DNA of 12,669 nt, from assembly GCA_023268595.1 (NCBI GenBank), contig JALQUD010000014.1, positions 1 to 12,669 on the forward strand, read 5' to 3'. This DNA is from Candidatus Saccharimonadia bacterium (GTDB taxonomy: Bacteria > Patescibacteriota > Saccharimonadia > Saccharimonadales > UBA4665). Position numbers and translations under genes: made by a program. How positions within the stretch are numbered: position 1 is the first letter of the stretch; the number at the start of each line of letters is the position of its first letter. The notes beneath the pieces were generated by a model. That model was not told the origin of the DNA, did no database searches, and saw nothing but the letters and a program-made list of their open reading frames with translations. This document shows positions 1-6,264 of the stretch, piece after piece.

Positions 1-739
1 GTTCCTGGTAGCGCATTTCCACAATATGATCATCGGCGGGGTACTATTCGGTTACTTCGCGGCGCTGGTCTACTGGTGGCCTAAGATCTTTGGCTACCGG
101 CTGAATGAACTGACGGGCAAACTGGCGTTCTGGTTCTGGATCATCGGCTTCGCGCTAGCCTTCATACCACTGTACATCCTCGGCATCATGGGTGCCACCC
201 GCCGGCTGGACAGCTACGACGCCAGTCTGGGCTGGCAATGGCTGTTCATCGTCTCGGCGGTCGGCCTGGCGCTGATCATGGTCGGTGTCGGCTTCCAGCT
301 ACTACAGCAAGTCGTCAGTTACTTCATGCGCCGCCAGTACCGTGATACCACCGGCGACCCATGGGGTGGCCGGACCCTGGAATGGAGCACGCCGTCGCCA
401 GCACCGGAATATAACTTCGCGGTCATCCCGACCGTCACCGGCCGCGATGCGTTCTGGCTGGCCAAGCAGGAGACCGCCGAAGCCGGCATCGTTCCCAAGG
501 TCGCATACGAGGATATCGAGCTGCCGCGCAACAGCGGCAGCGGCCTGATATTGGGCGTCATCGCCTTCGTAATCGGTTTCGCGGTCATCTGGCATATCTG
601 GTGGCTGGCTTTGACGGCGCTTATCGGCTTCCTGATCGTGTTAACGTTACGGCTGACCGACGATGATACCGAGTACGTACTGACCGCCCGTCAGATAGCC
701 AAGGCGGAACGGATGCGCCAGAAAGGAATCGCTTTATGA
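1..739 (+). CDS. cyoB: Cytochrome bo3 ubiquinol oxidase subunit I, C-terminal part (5' truncated by window)
   Basis: This is the catalytic heme-copper subunit of the quinol oxidase, which reduces O2 to water in the cytoplasmic membrane while pumping protons. The frame is open from base 2, so the gene starts outside the window and about the last 245 residues are present (E. coli CyoB has about 663). The first visible residues read FLVAHFHN; by comparison with E. coli CyoB these two histidines (bases 14-16 and 20-22) are the ligands of the high-spin heme o3 and low-spin heme b. Downstream, YWWPK, FWFWIIGF, GDPWGGRTLEW and WHIWWLA closely follow the E. coli protein. Several hydrophobic helices are visible. 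The TGA stop overlaps the cyoC start as ATGA, which indicates translational coupling. The identification is secure; only the 5' end is missing. Confidence 0.96.
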   Translation, partial: FLVAHFHNMIIGGVLFGYFAALVYWWPKIFGYRLNELTGKLAFWFWIIGFALAFIPLYILGIMGATRRLDSYDASLGWQWLFIVSAVGLALIMVGVGFQLLQQVVSYFMRRQYRDTTGDPWGGRTLEWSTPSPAPEYNFAVIPTVTGRDAFWLAKQETAEAGIVPKVAYEDIELPRNSGSGLILGVIAFVIGFAVIWHIWWLALTALIGFLIVLTLRLTDDDTEYVLTARQIAKAERMRQKGIAL

Positions 740-1326
740 GCGATAAGCACACGACCTTAGCTCTGGAAAAGCTCGACAAGTCTAATTTCGGCTTCTGGGT
801 ATACCTGATGACCGACCTGCTGCTGTTCGGTACGCTGTTCGCGACCTACGCGGTGCTGCACACCGCCACGGCCGGCGGTCCGTCCGCAAAAGAGATCTTT
901 GAACTGCCGGGAATCCTGGCGGAGACTCTGATATTGCTGGCCAGTAGTTTCACGGTCGGCATGGCACTATTAGCGGCCCAACAACGCAACCACCGTCATG
1001 CCGCCATGTGGCTGATGGTGACGTTCGCGCTCGGTGCCAGCTTCCTGGCCCTGGAGCTGCATGAATTCAAGATGCTGGTAGCCGACGGCCATAGCTGGCG
1101 TACCAGCGCCTTCCTGTCGTCGTTCTTCACGTTGGTCGGCACGCACGGCGCCCACATCACGGCCGGGCTCATCTGGTTGGCCGTCTGCACCTGGCGCGTC
1201 ATGAAGCAGGGAATCACCGACAACATGCTGCGCCGGCTGACCATCCTGAGCCTGTTCTGGCACTTCCTGGACATCGTCTGGATCTTCATATTCACCTATG
1301 TGTATCTGTTAGGAGCAGCAAGCTGA
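736..1326 (+). CDS. cyoC: Cytochrome bo3 ubiquinol oxidase subunit III
   Basis: This is the 196-residue subunit III of the bo3 oxidase (E. coli CyoC has 204), a structural membrane subunit that packs against subunit I. Five hydrophobic segments are visible near residues 20-41, 60-81, 89-107, 127-153 and 171-193, as expected for the family. Diagnostic stretches include FGFWVYLMTD, TAGGPSAKEIFELP, LVGTHGAHITAGLIW and SLFWHFLDIVWI, which match E. coli CyoC almost word for word. The His-rich N-terminus of the E. coli protein is absent. The start is the ATG of the ATGA overlap with cyoB, with a purine-rich AGAAAGGA just upstream. The stop shares one base with the cyoD start (TGATG). It is an ordinary operon member with no damage seen. 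Confidence 0.96.
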   Translation: MSDKHTTLALEKLDKSNFGFWVYLMTDLLLFGTLFATYAVLHTATAGGPSAKEIFELPGILAETLILLASSFTVGMALLAAQQRNHRHAAMWLMVTFALGASFLALELHEFKMLVADGHSWRTSAFLSSFFTLVGTHGAHITAGLIWLAVCTWRVMKQGITDNMLRRLTILSLFWHFLDIVWIFIFTYVYLLGAAS

Positions 1327-1712
1327 TGGAACGACATCTTCCCACGCCAAGCAAGGCTGAGCACACCAAGCATCTGCACCAATACATCATGGGCTTCGCC
1401 TTGTCGGTCACGTTGACGCTAGCGGCTTACTTCTTCACCACGAACGGCATTACCGGCTGGCCGCTGTTCCTGTCGCTCAGTGTCATGGCTCTGGCGCAAT
1501 TCGCTATCCAAATCTGGTTTTTCCTGCACATCCGTGACGAAGGTGAACCACGCTGGAAACTACAAGCCTTCAATTTAGCAATGATCTTACTGACGATCTT
1601 TATCGTCGGTACGCTTTGGATCATGCGCAATCTGGACTACCATATGATGACCAAGGACGGCAACAAGGACTACAATGAATTCATCGTCAAAGACGAAGGC
1701 ATCGGTAACTGA
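1326..1712 (+). CDS. cyoD: Cytochrome bo3 ubiquinol oxidase subunit IV
   Basis: This is the small subunit IV, thought to help assemble and stabilise the CuB site of subunit I. It has 128 residues against 109 in E. coli. Three transmembrane helices are visible (about 20-38, 45-68 and 82-102). The stretches FFLHIRDEGEPRW and GTLWIMRNLDYHMM match the family's FLHM...W and IMWNLNYNMM regions. The extra length is a polar C-terminal tail of about 20 residues after HMM. The last 38 bases overlap the cyoE reading frame, so the tail sequence is constrained by the next gene's start. The start is set by AGGAG at 1311-1315, ten bases before the ATG. Confidence 0.94.
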   Translation: MERHLPTPSKAEHTKHLHQYIMGFALSVTLTLAAYFFTTNGITGWPLFLSLSVMALAQFAIQIWFFLHIRDEGEPRWKLQAFNLAMILLTIFIVGTLWIMRNLDYHMMTKDGNKDYNEFIVKDEGIGN

Positions 1713-2625
1713 CGGCCGCCAGGCGGCGGAAGCACCAAGCCTGGCCCGTACCATATCGGCGTACTACCGGCTGACCAAACCGGGCATCATCTACGGCAAC
1801 AGCCTGACGACGGCCGCCGGCTTCCTGTTCGCGGCCGGCATGGCCGGCTCGCCCGGAGTATCATGGGGTACGTTCGTAGCCACTCTGGTTGGCAGCGGGC
1901 TGGTGATAGCTTGCGGCTGCGTGCTCAATAACTACATCGATCGTCCGATTGATGCCCGTATGCGGCGTACCCGCGGCCGGCCGCTCATCAGCGGCGAAGT
2001 CAGCGTCGCCGGGGCCATGGTGCTGGCCGCCATCACCGGGTTGGCTGGATTGATACTACTGCTGGCTTTCACTAATCTGGTCACGGTCTACGTCGGACTG
2101 CTTGGCCTCTACACTTACGTGGTGGCGTACGGTTATGCCAAGCGACGCTCGCCGTGGGGAACGTTGGTCGGTAGCATTCCTGGTGCCACACCGATCGTGG
2201 CCGGTTACACGGCAGTGGCCGGCAGGACCGATCTGACGGCCCTGGCCCTGTTCATCATCATGGCCGCTTGGCAGATACCGCATTTCTATGCCATAGCCAT
2301 CTACCGCCTAAAGGACTACCAAGCTGCCGGTATTCCGGTATTCGCAGCTGTCAAGGGCATCGCTGCCACCAAGCGTCACATCATCGGTTCGATCATCGTG
2401 TTCATCGCCACGCTCGGTGGCCTATACCTGCTTGGTCCGGTCAGTGCGACAGGCCTGATAGTAACCATGGCCGTCAGCACCGTGTGGCTTTACAAGGCTG
2501 TACGTGGCCTGCCCGTCAAAGAAGGAAAGTCCACCGACACCTGGGCCCGGGGCGTCTTCGGCTTCTCACTGCTCGTGCTGCTGACGCTGTCGGCCACCCT
2601 GGCACTTGACCGGTTCCTACCGTAA
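1675..2625 (+). CDS. cyoE: Protoheme IX farnesyltransferase (heme O synthase)
   Basis: This is a UbiA-superfamily membrane prenyltransferase that attaches a farnesyl group to heme B to give heme O, the cofactor of the bo3 oxidase encoded just upstream. The protein has 316 residues, slightly longer than E. coli CyoE (296) because of a polar N-terminal extension of about 25 residues. The first Asp-rich motif is NNYIDRPIDARM (N85, D89, D93), followed by RRTRGRPL. The second conserved loop is YRLKDYQAAGIPVF (D214), as in E. coli KDYQAANIPV. The rest is hydrophobic helices. The ATG at 1675 lies inside cyoD, with only a weak AAGGA at 1665-1669. No other ATG, GTG or TTG occurs before the conserved region, so this long overlap is probably real. 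It completes a BCDE gene order typical of cyo operons. Confidence 0.95.
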   Translation: MNSSSKTKASVTDGRQAAEAPSLARTISAYYRLTKPGIIYGNSLTTAAGFLFAAGMAGSPGVSWGTFVATLVGSGLVIACGCVLNNYIDRPIDARMRRTRGRPLISGEVSVAGAMVLAAITGLAGLILLLAFTNLVTVYVGLLGLYTYVVAYGYAKRRSPWGTLVGSIPGATPIVAGYTAVAGRTDLTALALFIIMAAWQIPHFYAIAIYRLKDYQAAGIPVFAAVKGIAATKRHIIGSIIVFIATLGGLYLLGPVSATGLIVTMAVSTVWLYKAVRGLPVKEGKSTDTWARGVFGFSLLVLLTLSATLALDRFLP

Positions 2626-2657
2626 TTTTTCTCACTTCGCGCTTATTCCACGTGGCG

Positions 2658-2675
2658 TATAGTGTGGCCAGGAGG
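2658..2675 (+). promoter_or_regulatory. Probable -10 element and ribosome binding site of the PH-like gene
   Basis: A TATAGT hexamer (2658-2663) is followed by AGGAGG (2670-2675), four bases before the ATG at 2680. No good -35 was found at the standard distance. If transcription starts about seven bases after the -10, the leader would be only about 10 nt and begin at the Shine-Dalgarno sequence itself. The AGGAGG supports ATG 2680 over the in-frame GTG at 2662, which lies inside the -10. Confidence 0.5.
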
Positions 2676-2679
2676 AACC

Positions 2680-3189
2680 ATGGACGACCAGCAGCCAACC
2701 GGACAGACCCAACCACAACAATCGCCGCCACCACAAGCACAGCAGGAGACCCAGGACAGACCACTGACGCCGCACGAGACGCGCCAGGAGCTTGCCCAAG
2801 CAATCCATGGCTCCAATGAGGTACTCGTAACCGCCGACACGGTCTTTAAGCTGTTCAATGACCAATTGGTCGTGGACCGCGCCAAACTGACGGTCACCAA
2901 ACGGTCATTCTGGCGGGCCAGCGAAGTCATGAGTATCCGCGTGGAAGACCTGCTCAACGTCACCGCCACGGTCGGCCCGATTTTCGGCTCAGTCAAGATC
3001 GTCAGCCGTGTATTCAACGCCGACAAACCGTATATCATCACCGGCTTCTGGCGTGACGACGCCCTGCGGGTCAAACGTATCACCCAAGGTTACGTCATAG
3101 CCATCCAACGCGGCATCGACTGCAACTCATTGCCAGGTAGCGAGCTGGCCGACCTGCTCGACAAGCTGGGCGAAGACGCCCATCAGTGA
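2680..3189 (+). CDS. Small soluble protein, possible bacterial PH-like domain
   Basis: The protein has 169 residues and no signal peptide or membrane segment, so it is probably cytoplasmic. Residues 1-32 are a disordered Gln/Pro-rich head. Residues about 45-145 alternate short beta-strand-like stretches (EVLVTADTVFKLFNDQLVV, KLTVTKRSF, ILKK-like VKIVSRVF, KPYIITGFW) and end in a helix (DDALRVKRITQGYVIAIQ). This pattern resembles bacterial PH-like (bPH) domains, with a loop that aligns as 'fndqlvvdraklTVTKRS' then a strand pair. The fold is inferred from the pattern only, not from a recognised motif. A C-terminal helix (SELADLLDKLGED) follows. The gene has its own -10 element after cyoE and is followed 38 nt later by a separate promoter and operon, so it is probably monocistronic. 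No function can be assigned. The start is chosen from AGGAGG before the ATG. Confidence 0.72.
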   Translation: MDDQQPTGQTQPQQSPPPQAQQETQDRPLTPHETRQELAQAIHGSNEVLVTADTVFKLFNDQLVVDRAKLTVTKRSFWRASEVMSIRVEDLLNVTATVGPIFGSVKIVSRVFNADKPYIITGFWRDDALRVKRITQGYVIAIQRGIDCNSLPGSELADLLDKLGEDAHQ

Positions 3190-3190
3190 C

Positions 3191-3219
3191 TTGGCCTGAG
3201 TCCGCTCCGGCGCTATAAT
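3191..3219 (+). promoter_or_regulatory. Promoter of the RCC1-MFS-NicO operon, predicted leaderless
   Basis: TTGGCC (3191-3196), a 17-base spacer and a perfect TATAAT (3214-3219) form a good sigma-70-type promoter directly after the stop of the previous gene. The expected transcription start is near 3226 and the ATG is at 3228. The mRNA would therefore be leaderless or nearly so, and no Shine-Dalgarno sequence is seen in front of that ATG. Confidence 0.75.
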
Positions 3220-3227
3220 CGGGTGTA

Positions 3228-4520
3228 ATGAGTGAAAGGGTAACGCAGCTGCGACGTTTCAGCCACCGCTATGGGGCGGTCTTATTCATCGCCGCCTTGA
3301 TAACCTTGTTGATAGGCCTGAACGCCCACCATTTCTTCAAGCGTCCGAGCCATACGCTCGACCTCAGAACCACCGATGATGTCAACCTGGGCATCAACCG
3401 TCACGACAAACCGTTCGCGGCGTCAGATATCGCCGACCTGAAGCAGGGTGAGAGCAGCTCGGTCCTGCTGACCAAATCAGGACAGGTTTATACCAGCGGG
3501 CAGAACGAGCATGGCCAGCTCGGCAACGGCCGCTTCGGTGGCGACGAGCCTAATTTCACCCGCATCACCATCGGTGACGACCTGCGGATAAAACAGATAG
3601 ACATGACACACCGCCACGCCATGGCACTGGCCGAGAACGGTGATGTCTATACCTGGGGTTTCAATCTGTCGGGCCAGCTCGGCAACGGCCAGCGCAAGGA
3701 TGTCGACAAACCGACCAAAGTATTCAGCGGCGCCAGCACCATCGCCGCCGGCTATCGTTTCAGCACGGCGCTCAAGCCGGATGGCAGCTTGTGGGCGTGG
3801 GGCATGAAATGCGACCCCGGCACACCGGGATTAGCCGAACTGACCGCCAAGTTCGCACACGACATCAGCGTCGGCGGCTCGTATTACAATGGCCGGGCGC
3901 AAAGCGATGAAGTCTACTGTCTGGAAGAGAGCAACCTACCGATCGACAGCATCACGCCGCGGCATATCAAGTCCGACCACCACTTCACGAAAGTCTCGGC
4001 AGGGTATGGCAGTATCCTGATGGTCGATGACCGACAAGTAGCTTACGGCTACGGTTGCAACGCTTGGGGTCAGCTGGGACGCGGCCACTACCGTAACGAT
4101 AGCGGCACGCGTCAGATCGCCCGCATAGCCTTCCCGGACGGTACGCGCATCAGTCAGATAGATGCCGGTTTCAGACAGGGTATCGCCCTCGATACGACCG
4201 GCCGGCTTTGGTCGTGGGGACATGACGAGCGCGGTGACCCGCTGACGTACAAGAGCAACCTGACCGACATGCCGGAACAGATAAAGGATGCGCCCAAGGA
4301 CATCAGCTTCATCCAGGCCGGACATGATGAGGCCGGCATCATAGCCGATGGCGGGTTCTACGCCTTCGGTGACAACCAGCTCAGCCAGATCTCCCGGACC
4401 GCCGGCGACCGCCGTGAATACATATTGCAGAAACTAACCCGTACCGATGATAAGGCGGATGGTATCACCGACATGAGTCTCGGGTACGTCCGGAACATCT
4501 ACTGGAACCGTAACGACTGA
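3228..4520 (+). CDS. Membrane-anchored RCC1-like beta-propeller protein
   Basis: The protein has 430 residues. A basic N-terminus (RVTQLRRFSHR) precedes one hydrophobic segment (about 16-32) with no clear cleavage site, so the rest is probably anchored and displayed outside the membrane. The body is built of RCC1-type repeats with the typical blade signature of Gly-Gln-Leu-Gly plus a W/Y-x-W/S-G strand: VYTSGQNEHGQLGNG (88-101), VYTWGFNLSGQLGNG (140-154), LWAWG (188-192), YGYGCNAWGQLGRG (273-286), LWSWG (327-331) and FYAFGDNQLSQI (377-388). Six or seven blades are likely, giving a closed propeller. Such propellers usually bind a protein partner, but the partner cannot be read here. It is the first gene of a four-gene operon; the MFS gene begins two bases after its stop. 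Three Cys (195, 231, 277) lie in the propeller. Confidence 0.88.
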   Translation: MSERVTQLRRFSHRYGAVLFIAALITLLIGLNAHHFFKRPSHTLDLRTTDDVNLGINRHDKPFAASDIADLKQGESSSVLLTKSGQVYTSGQNEHGQLGNGRFGGDEPNFTRITIGDDLRIKQIDMTHRHAMALAENGDVYTWGFNLSGQLGNGQRKDVDKPTKVFSGASTIAAGYRFSTALKPDGSLWAWGMKCDPGTPGLAELTAKFAHDISVGGSYYNGRAQSDEVYCLEESNLPIDSITPRHIKSDHHFTKVSAGYGSILMVDDRQVAYGYGCNAWGQLGRGHYRNDSGTRQIARIAFPDGTRISQIDAGFRQGIALDTTGRLWSWGHDERGDPLTYKSNLTDMPEQIKDAPKDISFIQAGHDEAGIIADGGFYAFGDNQLSQISRTAGDRREYILQKLTRTDDKADGITDMSLGYVRNIYWNRND

Positions 4521-4522
4521 TC

Positions 4523-5815
4523 ATGGCCAAGACGCAAGACACGACCGATACCGCCACGCCCGGCAAAAAACCAGCTTTCAAGCGGCTGATAACACGCAAC
4601 ATTTTGCTGCTGTCACTGGTATCGTTCTTCACCGACCTGTCGAGTGAGATGCTATACCCGGTGATGCCGCTGTTCTTTGCCAGCATCGGCATCAGCGTGG
4701 TGGCCATGGGCGTGATCGAGGGTGCCGCCGAGGCGGTAGCCGGCATCAGCAAAAGCTTCTTTGGCCATCTGGGCGACAAGCTCGGACGGCCGGAGTGGTT
4801 CGTCCGTGCCGGCTATGGACTTTCAGCCTTTAGCAAACCACTGCTCGGTGTGGCCGGTGGTGCGGTGGCACTGATCGGTATCCGCAGCGCCGACCGGTTC
4901 GGCAAGGGTATCCGGACCGCCCCGCGTGACGCCATATTATCACTGGAGTCAGACCGGTCGGCACGGGGAAGGGTCTTCGGCTTCCACCGCAGTCTGGACA
5001 CGCTTGGCGCGGCCCTTGGCCCGCTGATCGCACTGGGACTGATAGCCGGCTTCAGTCTGTACGACCGCTTATCACATATTTTCATCTACGCCCTGATACC
5101 GGGCATTGCCGCCGTGGCGCTGACCTTCATGGTCCGGTCGCAAGTCTCAAAGCCGGTCATCCGTTGGCCGATGCTCAAGGAGGCCTGCCGCAGCTACGCC
5201 GGCATTTTCAGGCCGTCGTTATATCCTGGCGATTACAAGAAGCTGTTGATCGGTCTGGTCCTGATTGGTATCTTCAACAGTTCGGACATCTTCATACTGC
5301 TGCGGGCCAGTGAACTGCTTGGCAGCCAACAGCAGGTCTTTGGCATCGAGATCCAGAACGCCGTGCTGGTGATCGGTATCTATATCATCTACAACCTGGT
5401 GTATGCCGGACTGAGCCTGGTCGGTGGTATCGCTGCCGACAAATATGGTTTCCGCAATACGCTGCTGGCCGGCCTGGCGGCTTTCACGGTCACGTACAGC
5501 CTTTTGGGACAGAACCTGTCGCTTGGCATGGTAGTAGTAGCCTTCTGTATCTACGGCCTGTTCAGCGCCGCCAACGACGCCGTCGTCAAAGCCTGGATCA
5601 GCACCTATCTGCCAAAGGAGCGGTTAGGGAGCGGACTCGGTGTCGCCAACACGGTCATATCACTCAGCTTCCTGGTCTCGTCAGTCGCCACCGGCGCCCT
5701 GTGGGAATGGGTCTCGCCATCTGTCGCGTTGACGACACTGGCCTTTGGCATGCTGTTACCGATCATGTATCTGTTATGGGCCATGCCGGCCCGGTCACGT
5801 AAGGAGGCACTATGA
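4523..5815 (+). CDS. Major facilitator superfamily (MFS) permease
   Basis: This is a 430-residue polytopic membrane protein with about 12 hydrophobic helices. After a polar N-terminus (1-24), FTDLSSEMLYPVMPLFF marks the first helix region. The MFS loop 2-3 motif A is present as GHLGDKLGRP (81-90), and RSADRFGKGIRTAPRDA (121-137) is the hallmark of one MFS subgroup that is common in bacteria and archaea and mostly uncharacterised. A second-half counterpart, GGIAADKYGFRNT, lies near residues 306-318. The substrate cannot be read from the sequence. Some nickel-resistance permeases are also MFS proteins, and the operon ends with a nickel/cobalt-type transporter, so metal efflux is a possible but weak inference. 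Spacing to the upstream gene is 2 nt, and the stop overlaps the next start as ATGA. No Shine-Dalgarno sequence precedes the ATG, so translation may depend on coupling to the gene before it. Confidence 0.92.
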   Translation: MAKTQDTTDTATPGKKPAFKRLITRNILLLSLVSFFTDLSSEMLYPVMPLFFASIGISVVAMGVIEGAAEAVAGISKSFFGHLGDKLGRPEWFVRAGYGLSAFSKPLLGVAGGAVALIGIRSADRFGKGIRTAPRDAILSLESDRSARGRVFGFHRSLDTLGAALGPLIALGLIAGFSLYDRLSHIFIYALIPGIAAVALTFMVRSQVSKPVIRWPMLKEACRSYAGIFRPSLYPGDYKKLLIGLVLIGIFNSSDIFILLRASELLGSQQQVFGIEIQNAVLVIGIYIIYNLVYAGLSLVGGIAADKYGFRNTLLAGLAAFTVTYSLLGQNLSLGMVVVAFCIYGLFSAANDAVVKAWISTYLPKERLGSGLGVANTVISLSFLVSSVATGALWEWVSPSVALTTLAFGMLLPIMYLLWAMPARSRKEAL

Positions 5816-6264
5816 ACCACAAAGCCATCAAGAAATACGCCGAGGTAGCAGCCTTCGTAACCCTGGCAGGAGACATGCACCGCCGGGCAGGCACTGAATT
5901 GCAGGACTATGCGCCGCGCATCAGTGAGCGGTTACGGACCATCGGCGGCGCCGAACTGCCGCAGGTGGCCGCTGACGACCGCGAGGCCTTCGAGACCAAG
6001 CTGGCCAAGACCACGGAGAAACTGACCCGCATGATGGATCTGTACGTCGGCGATGAATGGGACAATCCGGTCGAAGTATTGGAGTGGTCCAGCTTCTACG
6101 CCGGCGCGGCGGCGGCCCACTGTGCTGTGACCGACGGTCTTATCGATGAGGATGACGCCACGTCACAGGCCATCCGCCAAGCCGTGCACCAGCTGGAAGG
6201 CCTGTCAGACGAGCTGCTACGGCTGACCATCGCCCGGCTTGGCGGACGGCCGGAGCCGGCATGA
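5812..6264 (+). CDS. Hypothetical small all-helical protein
   Basis: This is a 150-residue protein not recognised as any known family. It has no signal peptide or membrane helix, so it is probably cytoplasmic. The sequence is almost entirely amphipathic helix: an N-terminal helix (MNHKAIKKYAEVAAFVTLAG), a second with ELQDYAPRISERLRTIGG, a charged one with KLAKTTEKLTRMMDLYVGD, then a small-residue helix YAGAAAAHCAVTDGL and a C-terminal one with LEGLSDELLRLTIARLGG. One cysteine is present. A strong AAGGAGG (5801-5807) inside the end of the MFS gene sets the start four bases before the ATG. The gene overlaps both neighbours by 4 nt (ATGA on each side), so the three genes are surely co-translated. 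Its position between two transporters suggests a role linked to them, but nothing in the sequence proves one. Confidence 0.83.
   Translation: MNHKAIKKYAEVAAFVTLAGDMHRRAGTELQDYAPRISERLRTIGGAELPQVAADDREAFETKLAKTTEKLTRMMDLYVGDEWDNPVEVLEWSSFYAGAAAAHCAVTDGLIDEDDATSQAIRQAVHQLEGLSDELLRLTIARLGGRPEPA

Noticed and set aside
2662..2679. GTG at 2662 as the start of the PH-like gene
   Set aside because: It falls inside the -10 hexamer, so it would lie upstream of the expected transcript; the ATG at 2680 has AGGAGG in front.
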